A program made the translations under genes and the position numbers. The notes under the pieces were generated by a model. It worked only from the letters and a program-made list of their open reading frames with translations, was not told where the DNA came from and did no database searches. From Actinobacteria bacterium UBA2279 (GTDB lineage: Bacteria; Actinomycetota; Coriobacteriia; Anaerosomatales; Anaerosomataceae), in NCBI GenBank assembly GCA_002347365.1, contig DDWT01000013.1, forward strand, positions 1-64,000: DNA of 64,000 nucleotides, in the 5' to 3' direction. Positions within the stretch are counted from its first letter, which is position 1. The number at the start of each line of letters is the position of its first letter. Positions 53,337 to 61,155 of this stretch are shown piece by piece.

Positions 53337-54212
53337 TCACTCGACTGTGAGCGGCTCGGCACTGATGATGATCTTCCGCGCGAGAATGCCCGAGCCCAAG
53401 GCCACGAGGGCGAACACCGAGAAGCCGCCCACCTCAAGACTCCCCTCCACAAGTGCGGCGACCACCAGCATGGCGCAGATCGCTCCCGCCATCGTCACGC
53501 CCTTGACGGCAAGCGCGGCGGCGAGCAGGTAGCCCCATGGGCGGCCTCTCCACAACAGCACGGCGGTCGCGATGGCTATCGGAACGATGATGCCCAGGTC
53601 GAGCGCTTGCACCGACAGCGTGGTGGCACCAAGCAGGACGCCGTCGACGCCTCCGGTAAGCGCGGCCGCAATGCGCTGTGACCACATACCGATCAGAAGC
53701 AGGGCAACCGCCGCGCTGAATATCGCCATTCCCTTGCGCGGGAAACGGCCGGTGAAACGTGCCGGCAGATTCGGGACATCGATGATACTGATGATCCAGA
53801 CGATCGCGGTGGCCGATGCGGCGAACAACGCGATGAACACAGGGAACAAGGGGCCCAGCGCCCAGTACATCGCATACATGAGGTACTGGTAGAACAGGTA
53901 GCCGAGCAAGCCGAGCGCGAGCAGCCGACCGCGCAGAGAACCGAAGTAGACGCCGCGCACCGACAGCAACAGCGCTGGCACCGCGAGAAACAGCGTCACT
54001 ATGTCCCAACCCACGCCCTCGGCCACGATCCTCTCGGCGTTGTATGCGTACACGCCGTCCGTGACGTACTCGAATGCCTCACCGCGTATGCTCACCGCCG
54101 AGGCGGTCTTGCCGCTTCCCCGGCCGAACACGCCCAGACCCGCTGCCACGCCGGCCACGAGTGCGATCGCTACACACAGCGCCGCGAGGCCACGGTATCT
54201 TCTCGCCCTCAC
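53337..54212 (-). CDS. Polytopic membrane protein, TetR-flavodoxin operon
   Basis: A 291-residue protein with about seven hydrophobic segments (for example LCVAIALVAGVAAGLGVF, VTLFLAVPALLLSVRGVYF, GLLGYLFYQYLMYAMYWALG). GTG 54212 overlaps the upstream flavodoxin stop by 4 nt (GTGA). No motif recognised. Could be a redox-linked membrane partner of the flavodoxin (inference). Confidence 0.65.
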   Translation of the reverse strand: MRARRYRGLAALCVAIALVAGVAAGLGVFGRGSGKTASAVSIRGEAFEYVTDGVYAYNAERIVAEGVGWDIVTLFLAVPALLLSVRGVYFGSLRGRLLALGLLGYLFYQYLMYAMYWALGPLFPVFIALFAASATAIVWIISIIDVPNLPARFTGRFPRKGMAIFSAAVALLLIGMWSQRIAAALTGGVDGVLLGATTLSVQALDLGIIVPIAIATAVLLWRGRPWGYLLAAALAVKGVTMAGAICAMLVVAALVEGSLEVGGFSVFALVALGSGILARKIIISAEPLTVE

Positions 54213-54865
54213 GACAACCCCAACTTCCCGACCACATCACGGGTCCACTCGGCAACAGCATCCATGTCGCGGAAGTCGCCTTGTGGCGCCTTCATCGCCT
54301 TCATGATCAGGCGCTCCGGGAGCGAGAACTTCTTGGGATCGTTCATCCCGGCGAACAGACCGATGTCGACGGGCTTCACGCCGGTCGCCTCGATCAGCGG
54401 ATCGGTGTAGGCGCGCACCTCGTCCGCCTTGTCGGGGTCTGTCGCCATAGTCAGGCACGCCGTGAAGAACGCCACCGGGACGCTCTTGAGCGTCCCCGCC
54501 TGCGTGGTCGCCCATTCCTTGACGAAGGGATGCCAGCTACCCACCCGCACACCGCTACCGACGATGACGGCGTCGTATCCCGCCGCGTCGGGCCCGTCGC
54601 CTGCCGGGACGACGTCCACCGTCGCGCCCGTCTCGGCGATCGTCCCGCCTATTTGCTCGGCGATGCCCGCTGTGCAACCCGTCTTGGTCCCGTAGACCAC
54701 CAGTACCCTGCTCATCCCATCTCCTATCGTCATGCGGGGATACTCCCCGTACTCCTCATCCGGCGCCCACTCCACCGCCATGTAGCCACCGCCACCGAGC
54801 GCGGCAAGGCCAACGGCCGTTGCCGTGACCTTGACGAACCGGCGACGAGTCATCTGCTCGCTCAT
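54209..54865 (-). CDS. Tat-exported flavodoxin-domain protein
   Basis: A 218-residue protein. The N-terminal MTRRRFVKVTATAVGLAALG is a twin-arginine signal, so it would fold with FMN in the cytosol and be exported. A flavodoxin domain follows from ~residue 52: VLVVYGTKTGCTAGIAEQI (FMN phosphate loop), YDAVIVGSGVRVGSWHPF and a C-terminal PQGDFRDMDAVAEW. The family resembles menaquinone-dependent protoporphyrinogen oxidase (HemG-like) flavodoxins. ATG 54865 overlaps the tetR stop by 4 nt. Confidence 0.8.
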   Translation of the reverse strand: MSEQMTRRRFVKVTATAVGLAALGGGGYMAVEWAPDEEYGEYPRMTIGDGMSRVLVVYGTKTGCTAGIAEQIGGTIAETGATVDVVPAGDGPDAAGYDAVIVGSGVRVGSWHPFVKEWATTQAGTLKSVPVAFFTACLTMATDPDKADEVRAYTDPLIEATGVKPVDIGLFAGMNDPKKFSLPERLIMKAMKAPQGDFRDMDAVAEWTRDVVGKLGLS

Positions 54866-55470
54866 CGTCCGTCGCCCCCGAGCGCTGCCCCCGACCAGAA
54901 GACATCGAAGAGCTGCTCTATGCCCTCATCCGTGGCCACGTCTTCGGGCAGGTCACCGATGCCCATGACCATCCGGTACATCACGTAGCTCGACGTCAGA
55001 CCGAAGAACGCCTCCGCGAGCACGCGTGGATCGATGTCGGAGCGAAGTTCGCCTCGCCCCTGCTGCTCCGCCATATAGTCCGCCAGACCTTCCAGATTGG
55101 ACGGAATGCCTTCGCCGAGAAGAGCCGCTACCTCCGGGACCGACTTGGCGTCGAAAGCGAGTCGGATCGCAAGGCCGCCGTTTTGCAGCGTGCCCGCGAT
55201 CTCCATTCGCGCAAGCCGCAACAGCGTCTCGCGAACGGTCTCGGAATCCGGGGCTGCGGCAACTGCCCGACCTGCCATCTGCGCTGAGAACCGCTCTCCC
55301 AATGCCGCAAGCACTCCGCGCTTGTTCTCGAAGCGGCGGAACAGCGTCACTTCGTTCACGCCGGCTGACTCCGCGATCGCACGCGTGGTCGTCGCCGCAT
55401 ATCCGCGCTGTGCGAACAGTTCGCTCGCCGCGTCCAGTATCCGCTCTGTAGTGCCCTGTCCCGCGCCCAT
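54862..55470 (-). CDS. TetR-family regulator of the flavodoxin operon
   Basis: A 202-residue regulator from ATG 55470 (GGAG 5 nt upstream). The N-terminal HTH shows TTERILDAASELFAQRGYAA and VNEVTLFRRFENKRGVLAAL. The C-terminal ligand-binding domain is not recognised. Two operator-like palindromes lie 23-78 nt upstream, so the operon is probably autoregulated. Confidence 0.9.
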   Translation of the reverse strand: MGAGQGTTERILDAASELFAQRGYAATTTRAIAESAGVNEVTLFRRFENKRGVLAALGERFSAQMAGRAVAAAPDSETVRETLLRLARMEIAGTLQNGGLAIRLAFDAKSVPEVAALLGEGIPSNLEGLADYMAEQQGRGELRSDIDPRVLAEAFFGLTSSYVMYRMVMGIGDLPEDVATDEGIEQLFDVFWSGAALGGDGR

Positions 55471-55492
55471 GCTGGCTCCATTCCGATGCATG

Positions 55493-55506
55493 TAAGTGCT
55501 CACTTG
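55493..55506. promoter_or_regulatory. TetR operator candidate 1 (TAAGTG-CT-CACTTG)
   Basis: Near-perfect inverted repeat of 6-bp half-sites with a 2-nt spacer, 23 nt upstream of the TetR start. Half-site consensus CAAGT(A/G) is shared with the second site 41 nt away. Confidence 0.55.
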
Positions 55507-55533
55507 CATCTTATGGCCAGCGAGAACACCTGT

Positions 55534-55547
55534 CAAGTAAGTACTTG
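55534..55547. promoter_or_regulatory. TetR operator candidate 2 (CAAGTA-AG-TACTTG)
   Basis: Perfect inverted repeat of 6-bp half-sites with a 2-nt spacer, in the spacer between the TetR gene and the small membrane-protein gene upstream. Same half-site as the first copy. Confidence 0.6.
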
Positions 55548-55567
55548 CATGCTTACTCCGATCGGAG

Positions 55568-55927
55568 CTAGGCCGCGCGCCACACCCACGTGACTGCAAC
55601 GAGTGCGCCGACGAGAAACATCGCAAACATCACGACGAACACCGTCTCCCCGAGCTGCGCGTAGTAGCCGGGGCTGACCACGAGCGTGTACAGCAGCATG
55701 CCGACCGCCAGCAGATAGACGCTGCGCGCCCACCCTCGGCGCCGCATCAGAGCGACACCCGCGACGATCAGTGCAACCCCCGTCATGCCCTCAGCAGCCA
55801 GATGGAAGCCCAGGCGCACTGGCTCGCTATGGACCTCGGGCACCTGCCCCGTTGCGAGCAACATCCCCCACATGCCGAGCATGCCACTGCCGACGAGCAG
55901 GGCATAGACGATCGAATGGCGGCGCAT
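55568..55927 (-). CDS. Small four-TM membrane protein
   Basis: A 119-residue protein from ATG 55927 (GGAGG 6 nt upstream) with four hydrophobic segments (IVYALLVGSGMLGMWGMLLA, GVALIVAGVALM, SVYLLAVGMLLYTLVVS, VFVVMFAMFLVGALVAVTW). It lies upstream of the TetR circuit on the same strand. Not recognised. Confidence 0.6.
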   Translation of the reverse strand: MRRHSIVYALLVGSGMLGMWGMLLATGQVPEVHSEPVRLGFHLAAEGMTGVALIVAGVALMRRRGWARSVYLLAVGMLLYTLVVSPGYYAQLGETVFVVMFAMFLVGALVAVTWVWRAA

Positions 55928-56140
55928 CGGCGACCTCCTTGCGCAACATCCCTTCCACCAGTACCTCGTGAAACGCCCCCGTCACGTGGATTCTTCCCAA
56001 GAGCGTGACGACTCCGCGTCGGCGCGATGATGACCGGCGTCTCCATCTACTGCCTGCTGTTCGTCTTTGAGGTCTTCTTGCCGCTCAGCGGATACGGGTA
56101 GGGGTACGTACCAGTCACGGCACCGACCAAAGGAGGGGCG

Positions 56141-56479
56141 ATGTATCCCGCATACGTACTCGCCGGAGCAGCGCACGAGCACTATCGCTTCAACCTCAAG
56201 GCAGGAAACGGGCAGACGATCCTCACCAGCGAGGCATACTCATCCAAAGAGGCTGCCAAGCACGGTATCGAGTCCGTACGCACGAACTCGGCTCTGGATG
56301 AGCGATACGAGCGTCGCGAGGCCAAAGACGGGCGCCCCTACTTCCTGCTGAAGGCGGTCAACACGCAGGTCATCGGCCAGAGCCAGATGTACTCATCGAC
56401 CTCGGCCATGGAGCACGGGATCGCCTCGGTGAAAGCCAACGGTCCGGACTCGCCGATCGTTGATGAGACCGTCGACTAG
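56141..56479 (+). CDS. DUF1508 (YegP-type) protein
   Basis: A 112-residue soluble protein made of two DUF1508 repeats (YRFNLKAGNGQTILTSEAYS and YFLLKAVNTQVIGQSQMYSS), each with the following AxxHGIxSVRxN stretch. ATG 56141 has AGGAGGGG 2 nt upstream. The family is widespread and uncharacterised; single gene with a convergent neighbour. Confidence 0.85.
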   Translation: MYPAYVLAGAAHEHYRFNLKAGNGQTILTSEAYSSKEAAKHGIESVRTNSALDERYERREAKDGRPYFLLKAVNTQVIGQSQMYSSTSAMEHGIASVKANGPDSPIVDETVD

Positions 56480-56488
56480 CTGCGGCGC

Positions 56489-56956
56489 CTAGTCCTGCTG
56501 GAGGATTCTGACCACTCCGTGGTCGCCGTCGACCTCGATGAGTTGCCCCGTGGTGATGATGCGCGTGGCGGGACCGACGTTTGCCACGGGCGGGATGCCG
56601 TATTCGCGGGCGATAATGCTCCCATGCGAGAGCATGCCGCCCATGTCCATAACGATTCCGGCCGCGGGAATGAAGTACGGCGTCCAACCGGGATCGGTGA
56701 ACGGCGCCACGAGTATCTCGCCAGGCAGAACATCCTCGTGACTGTCCACTGTGAGAAACACCCGTGCGGGACCCCTGACGATGCCGGCGCTCACGCTTAT
56801 GCCCTTGAGGACTTCCACCTCGTCCGGCAGCTTGGCGACGGTACGTATGAAGTAGGTGCCGTGCTGTCCGGCGAAACTCGCACCCGGCAGCTCTTCAGCG
56901 CTCGCGGAGGATCGTACCGCTAATGGAACGCCTCCGAGATCGACGAGCCATAACAT
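56489..56956 (-). pseudogene. Remnant of a PEP synthase/rifampicin-phosphotransferase-like enzyme
   Basis: A 155-residue open frame stitched from two distant parts of a PEP-utilising enzyme. Residues ~10-36 are from the N-terminal ATP-grasp domain (PLAVRSSASAEELPGASFAG, then QHGTYF). Residues ~48-150 are the C-terminal phosphohistidine swivel domain (VLKGISVSAGIVRGPARVF, APFTDPGWTPYF, and the catalytic His in GGMLSHGSIIAREYG). The ~500 residues that normally lie between them and most of the ATP-binding domain are missing, so this is a deletion relic, not an active enzyme. Expression as a stand-alone swivel domain cannot be excluded. Confidence 0.75.
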
Positions 56957-57109
56957 GAGCTGAGACTCTACATCTGGAGCGAGCGGGGTGGTAGAAAGCG
57001 TCGGGAACAGGCAGACCCGCCTCGGGCAACAAACGCGTTTCTTGTGAAGAACACGGCCCTGGCACTGCGCTAGCTACATGCAGGGCATGCATTCTCACAA
57101 GGAGGCGCG

Positions 57110-57412
57110 ATGATGATACAGGGATATTACACACACTGCCTCGGCTCCGGTCCAGGAGTCGGCTTCTACTCACAAGGATGGATGGTGTTCGCTATGGGAT
57201 TCGGACTGATTCTTGTTCTGGGTGTCGTACTCTGGCTGGTATGGTCACAGCGCACGCCGAATACACACGGCGCGACCCCGGTATCGACGCTGTTCGCCCC
57301 GGCGCCGCCGGCGCAGGATGCGGCCGAGCAGATCGCACGCGAGCGTTTCGCTCGCGGTGAGATCGATCGTGACGAGTACGACCGCGTGATCAGTGCGCTA
57401 CGAAGCAAGTAG
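57110..57412 (+). CDS. SHOCT-domain membrane protein
   Basis: A 100-residue protein starting MMIQGYYTH, with one TM segment (MVFAMGFGLILVLGVVLWLVW) and a C-terminal SHOCT motif (AEQIARERFARGEIDRDEY, then RVISALR). ATG 57110 has GGAGG 4 nt upstream. SHOCT proteins are common in Actinobacteria and of unclear role. Confidence 0.8.
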   Translation: MMIQGYYTHCLGSGPGVGFYSQGWMVFAMGFGLILVLGVVLWLVWSQRTPNTHGATPVSTLFAPAPPAQDAAEQIARERFARGEIDRDEYDRVISALRSK

Positions 57413-57429
57413 CCGACGTGGACCAAGAC

Positions 57430-57464
57430 GGAAGCTCCGAGACCTTCAAGGTCTCGGAGCTTCC
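57430..57464. terminator. Perfect 17-bp stem between convergent genes
   Basis: Perfect inverted repeat GGAAGCTCCGAGACCTT/AAGGTCTCGGAGCTTCC around a single C, 18 nt after the SHOCT stop and 24 nt before the convergent gene's stop. The minimal loop and lack of a T-tract make a cruciform or regulatory role possible, but a bidirectional terminator is the simplest reading. Confidence 0.6.
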
Positions 57465-57487
57465 GAGTTCTGAAACGACTCTACGCC

Positions 57488-58147
57488 TCAGGTGCCCGCG
57501 GTGGCACGTCGCGCACACCGTGCCGCCCTCGAGAACACCTTCGTAGGCAGGAACATCCCCATCGCCTCGGCGTACTCGTCGTAGGCGATCCCGAACTCTT
57601 CGCGCATGTCAGTCTCTTCACGTCGTGCGAGGCGGTAGTAGATGACGCCCAGGATCGGCCACATGACGAGCGTGGGAAGCGTGGCCCACTCGGCCAGCAT
57701 GCCCGTGGTGATCAGCGCGAACACGGTGTATTGCGGGTGGCGGATCAGACTGTAGATGCCCTTGGTCACGAGCTTGCCCTCGCCGCGGTCCTTGCTCCAG
57801 TAATCGCGGTAGATCTGACGCCAGCCGGCGATGATGAGACTCGCGCCGATGAGATAGCAGAACACAGCGATGTTGGTGCCCAACAGCCCCACGTATCCGT
57901 TCAAGGTGTGGCCCCACAAGATGCCGTCCGGCATATAGCGGCCAAGGACCGCCGATAGCGCATACATCGAGAGCGGCACGCCGAACATCTCAAGCGCCAA
58001 TGCCACCACGAACGCCATGAAGGCGCCGTTCGGCTTGACGCCGCTCTTCTTGTAGAACGGGGTGAAGAGCATGAACACACCGAACAGCACGATCCATGCT
58101 GCTACAGCCCACCACTCTCCGAAGTGATCGCGAACCGGGTCTATCAT
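57488..58147 (-). CDS. Isoprenylcysteine carboxyl methyltransferase (ICMT)-family membrane protein
   Basis: A 219-residue integral membrane protein with about five hydrophobic segments. Near the C-terminus it shows KGIYSLIRHPQYTVFALITT, then RREETDMREEFGIAYDEYAE, the SAM-binding part of the ICMT/PEMT/NnrU group. Its substrate in bacteria is unknown. It lies divergently from a TetR gene whose operators occupy the intergenic space. Confidence 0.82.
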   Translation of the reverse strand: MIDPVRDHFGEWWAVAAWIVLFGVFMLFTPFYKKSGVKPNGAFMAFVVALALEMFGVPLSMYALSAVLGRYMPDGILWGHTLNGYVGLLGTNIAVFCYLIGASLIIAGWRQIYRDYWSKDRGEGKLVTKGIYSLIRHPQYTVFALITTGMLAEWATLPTLVMWPILGVIYYRLARREETDMREEFGIAYDEYAEAMGMFLPTKVFSRAARCARRATAGT

Positions 58148-58190
58148 CTCAACTCGCCCTCTTCCATTCTCCCGGGTACCGGGGGTTGAT

Positions 58191-58205
58191 GTCTACGCCG
58201 TAGAC
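58191..58205. promoter_or_regulatory. TetR operator candidate (GTCTAC-GCC-GTAGAC)
   Basis: Perfect palindrome of 6-bp arms with a 3-nt centre, between the divergent ICMT-like and TetR genes. It is repeated 8 nt further along. Confidence 0.7.
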
Positions 58206-58213
58206 AAGATATG

Positions 58214-58228
58214 GTCTACACCGTAGAC
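58214..58228. promoter_or_regulatory. TetR operator candidate (GTCTAC-ACC-GTAGAC)
   Basis: Second copy, same arms with a one-base different centre; centres of the two sites are 23 bp apart, about two helical turns. 41 nt before the TetR start codon. Confidence 0.7.
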
Positions 58229-58269
58229 TTGTCAAGTACCCTAGTGAATACGGATGACAGGAGCTTGGC

Positions 58270-58908
58270 GTGAGCGCACGAGCCGGTCTGACCCGAGAAC
58301 GCCTGATCTCCGCGGCCTTGGCGATAGTGGATCGCGACGGACTGGACGCCTTATCGATGCGCAGACTGGGCGCAGAGCTTGGCGTGGACCCTATGGCGGC
58401 TTACCGCCATATCCCCAACAAAGAGGCGCTGCTCGACGGGGTCGTCGAGGCGGTCATCTCACAAGTCGACCTCACTATCGACCCCGAGATGTCGTGGCAA
58501 GAACAGGTCCGACAGATGATGCGGGCATATCTGGCGGCACTGCTCGCGCATCCCAACGCGCTGCCGCTGATCGCCGAGCGTCCGTGGAAGACTCCCGGCT
58601 CACTCCTGGTCTTGGAGCACGCTCTGCAAGTCATCACGGGAGCAGGAGCTTCACTGCACGACGCGCTGATCGCGGTGAATGCCGTGGGCTTCTTCACGAG
58701 CGGACTTGCGGTGGCGGCAGGAGCCCGCTCCCGCGACCCCTATGCCGAGAACGATCAGGTCAAAGACCTCATGTCACTCCCTGCGGACCGGTTTCCAGCG
58801 ATTCATGAGGTCATCCGGACAGGGCAAGCCGTGCGCGGCTACGACAAAGTGATCGACTTCGCAGTGGAGGCGATCATCACGCAGGTGGGTCAGACGATCC
58901 GGCACTGA
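58270..58908 (+). CDS. TetR-family regulator (TetR_C-type)
   Basis: A 212-residue regulator; GTG start at 58270. The HTH shows LTRERLISAALAIVDRDGLD and LGVDPMAAYRHIPNKEALLD. The C-terminal part resembles the TetR_C ligand-binding domain (residues ~75-205). Divergent from the ICMT-like gene with the two palindromes between, so it likely represses both. Confidence 0.9.
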   Translation: MSARAGLTRERLISAALAIVDRDGLDALSMRRLGAELGVDPMAAYRHIPNKEALLDGVVEAVISQVDLTIDPEMSWQEQVRQMMRAYLAALLAHPNALPLIAERPWKTPGSLLVLEHALQVITGAGASLHDALIAVNAVGFFTSGLAVAAGARSRDPYAENDQVKDLMSLPADRFPAIHEVIRTGQAVRGYDKVIDFAVEAIITQVGQTIRH

Positions 58909-58927
58909 ACCCTCGGCACACACCACA

Positions 58928-58958
58928 ACGGTCCGCCCACTGACAGTGGACGGACCGT
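58928..58958. terminator. Hairpin between tetR and the next convergent gene
   Basis: 14-bp arms ACGGTCCGCCCACT/AGTGGACGGACCGT with one mismatch and a 3-nt loop, 19 nt after the tetR stop and 7 nt before the next gene's stop. Confidence 0.6.
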
Positions 58959-58965
58959 CTGCGCA

Positions 58966-59181
58966 TCATCGGATCCGGGTGATGTCGCGCACGCCCTGGT
59001 CGGCGTGCTGCCTCAGTGTGGGAACGACCCGACTCCTCAGCCGTTGCGCATAAGCGTCGCGCGAGGCGGCCGTTGCACGTCTCGTATAGGCGACGAGTGT
59101 GTCGCGGGCATGCGCGAGAAGACCGGACAGATCGATGGTGTAGCTTGCGCGCACGTAAGCGCGACTTGTCGTTTCAGACAT
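58966..59181 (-). CDS. Small hypothetical protein, basic helical
   Basis: A 71-residue basic protein from ATG 59181 (GGGGAGGAG 7 nt upstream). Helix-rich with LAHARDTLVAYTRRATAASR and RSRVVPTLRQHADQG. The strong ribosome site favours a real gene. Not recognised. Confidence 0.5.
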   Translation of the reverse strand: MSETTSRAYVRASYTIDLSGLLAHARDTLVAYTRRATAASRDAYAQRLRSRVVPTLRQHADQGVRDITRIR

Positions 59182-59227
59182 CGCGGGGCTCCTCCCCTAA
59201 AAGGGCGCCCGCGACGGCAGAGGATTA

Positions 59228-59305
59228 TCAGACGACGCGGAACACCGGAATACGGACAACGAAGTGCAGGCTCGGCGCGCCTGCCGCGCATTCTGTCTTC
59301 TTCAC
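59228..59305 (-). CDS. Possible 25-residue leader/small ORF
   Basis: GTG 59305 sits 7 nt after a GGAAGGAGGG run and encodes a 25-residue peptide VKKTECAAGAPSLHFVVRIP followed by five residues, ending at TGA 59228. It precedes the 71-residue gene by 46 nt on the same strand. An ATG five bases earlier, in another frame, is too close to the ribosome site. Short length makes this uncertain. Confidence 0.3.
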   Translation of the reverse strand: MKKTECAAGAPSLHFVVRIPVFRVV

Positions 59306-59474
59306 ACTTCATCCCTCCTTCCGGTCATATGGGACACACCCGGCCCCGTGGTCAGTCACAGAGGCATGATATCACAGCTATTGTGTACCGCAAGGCCCCT
59401 GACCACACCGCATCGACCGCGGTCACTGTATAGTGCATCAGTCAGCCCTATCCACCCTTCTGCCGGGAGGCGCC

Positions 59475-60413
59475 TTGCCCTCGCCACGCTCAACCAGCCG
59501 CGTCATCCCGTTGCTGTGCCTGCTGGGCGCAGTGACGTTCTGGGGCACCAGCTTCGCCGCCATCAAGTCCGCGATGGGAAGCTTCTCGCCGATGACGGTC
59601 ATCTGGCTGCGTATGGCACTGGCGACTGTGGTCTTCGCGCCTGTGTGGTTCTTCCTGCCCAAGCCGGAGTACCGTCGTGGCGACGTGAAGTGGCTCGCGC
59701 TCATCACGCTGCTGCAGCCGTGCGTCTACTACCTGGCCGAGGGATACGCGATCCGCTACACGACTTCGAGCGCAGCAGGCGTCATCTCGGCGATCGTGCC
59801 GCTGCTCGTTGGCGTAGGGGCCTGGATGTTCCTGCGGGAGCACCTCTCGGCACGCTCCATCGCCGCTATCGGGATCTCCCTCGTCGGCGTCGCGATGCTG
59901 TCGCTGGGCGGGCAGGCACAGGCATCGGCGCCCAACCCGGTGCTTGGGAACGCACTCGAGCTCATCGCCATGGTGAGCGCCGCGGGCTCGATGATCGCGC
60001 TCAAGCACATCTCCGGTCGCTACAATCCGTGGTTCCTCACCGGATTGCAGGCTGCGGTTGGCGCGGTGTTCTTCCTACCCGGCGCGATAGCCGGCGAACC
60101 CGCGAGCTGGGCGGCAGCATCTCCCGGCGCATGGGGTGCCGTGATCTACCTCGGCATCGTCGTGTCCCTGGGCGCGTTCGGCCTCTACAACACCGCCGTG
60201 ACGCGGATGCCCGCGAACCGCGCTGCGCTCGCGATCAACCTCGTGCCGGCCGTGGCGCTGCTCACCGGCTGGCTCGCGCTCGGCGAGTCACTGGGACCGG
60301 TGCAGCTTGCGGCGTGCGGCATCATCGTTGGAGCGGTCGTGCTCGCCGAGACCGGATCGAAGACCGCGATACCTGCCGAGGATATCGAGACGGGCCTTAG
60401 CCGCGCTTCGTGA
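59475..60413 (+). CDS. DMT-superfamily (EamA) transporter
   Basis: A ~312-residue permease with ten hydrophobic segments in two EamA repeats (LGAVTFWGTSFAAIKSAMGS at the start of the first; LIAMVSAAGSMIALKHISGR at the second). TTG 59475 has GGGAGG 4 nt upstream; an earlier in-frame GTG at 59433 lies in a TATAGT-like box and lacks a ribosome site. Drug/metabolite or amino-acid efflux is typical; substrate unknown. Its 3' end overlaps the convergent PpiC gene by 17 nt. Confidence 0.85.
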   Translation: MPSPRSTSRVIPLLCLLGAVTFWGTSFAAIKSAMGSFSPMTVIWLRMALATVVFAPVWFFLPKPEYRRGDVKWLALITLLQPCVYYLAEGYAIRYTTSSAAGVISAIVPLLVGVGAWMFLREHLSARSIAAIGISLVGVAMLSLGGQAQASAPNPVLGNALELIAMVSAAGSMIALKHISGRYNPWFLTGLQAAVGAVFFLPGAIAGEPASWAAASPGAWGAVIYLGIVVSLGAFGLYNTAVTRMPANRAALAINLVPAVALLTGWLALGESLGPVQLAACGIIVGAVVLAETGSKTAIPAEDIETGLSRAS

Positions 60414-60675
60414 CCTCGATGAGGTGGTAGCCGAACTGCGTCTTCACGGGGCCGTGAACCACACCGACCTCGTCGTTGAAGCAGACATCGTTGAACTCTT
60501 TGACCATCTGGCCGGGGGAGAACTCGCCGAGGTCACCGCCGTTGCGGCCGGACGGACACGATGAGAACTGGCTCGCCATCGCGGCAAAGTCCGCGCCTTC
60601 GGCGATCTGCTTCTTGATATCGTTGGCCTGCTCCTCGGTGGACACAAGGATGTGGCGGGCGCTTGCAGTGGTCAT
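60397..60675 (-). CDS. Parvulin-type peptidyl-prolyl isomerase (PpiC-like), single domain
   Basis: A 92-residue cytosolic rotamase made of one parvulin domain: ARHILVSTEEQANDIKKQIA, FSSCPSGRNGGDLGEFSPGQ, MVKEFNDVCF and TQFGYHLIEVTK. No signal peptide, so it acts on folding or activity of cytosolic proteins. 3' overlap with the transporter gene. Confidence 0.9.
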   Translation of the reverse strand: MTTASARHILVSTEEQANDIKKQIAEGADFAAMASQFSSCPSGRNGGDLGEFSPGQMVKEFNDVCFNDEVGVVHGPVKTQFGYHLIEVTKRG

Positions 60676-60735
60676 GAGAGTCTCCCTATCTCGCTTGTCT
60701 GACTGTGTGATTATGCGTGCGCAGGTGATTCAGCG

Positions 60736-61155
60736 CTACCCGTCGCTCCAGAGTTCGCAACGGTACTCGTCGCAGATCGGCGGCCGATACTCGTGCGGGA
60801 GCTGACACCCGAGTTCCGGGTGGCAGAACTGGCACTTGCGGACGTCGACCCAGTCGGGCAGGCCCGCGCGATACACCTCGCCCTCAGGTGTGGGCAGATG
60901 ACTGATGCGCGGGTCGTGGTAGGGCTCGACACCGTGAGCTCCGACCAGATAGCTGTCACCCTCGCGAACAAGCGCACCGCTGTCTTCGAACCACCCGAGC
61001 CACTGCTCGATATAGGCCGGAAGCCATTCCTCGCCGATGTAGTGACCGTTCTCGTCATGCGCAAGATACAGCGCGCAACAGAGCCCGCCGCACGAGTGGC
61101 AGAGCTCCCAGTCCTGGGCATCCGGGTCCGGCGCCGGCGCGCTTGAGATCGTCAC
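60736..61155 (-). CDS. Cys-cluster protein, YkgJ/CxxCxxxxCC-like
   Basis: A 139-residue soluble protein. Two Cys clusters, LCHSCGGLCCALYL near the N-terminus and KCQFCHPELGCQL with ICDEYRCELW near the C-terminus, resemble YkgJ-type Zn/Fe-chelating proteins. ATG 61155 overlaps the upstream SRPBCC stop by 4 nt. Function unknown. Confidence 0.65.
   Translation of the reverse strand: MTISSAPAPDPDAQDWELCHSCGGLCCALYLAHDENGHYIGEEWLPAYIEQWLGWFEDSGALVREGDSYLVGAHGVEPYHDPRISHLPTPEGEVYRAGLPDWVDVRKCQFCHPELGCQLPHEYRPPICDEYRCELWSDG

Noticed and set aside
59037..59312. 91-residue minus-strand ORF overlapping the small basic gene
   Set aside because: Its ATG abuts the ribosome site directly, and it overlaps a better supported ORF in another frame.
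59433..59474. Upstream GTG start for the EamA transporter
   Set aside because: It overlaps a TATAGT-like box and has no ribosome site; TTG 59475 has GGGAGG 4 nt upstream.
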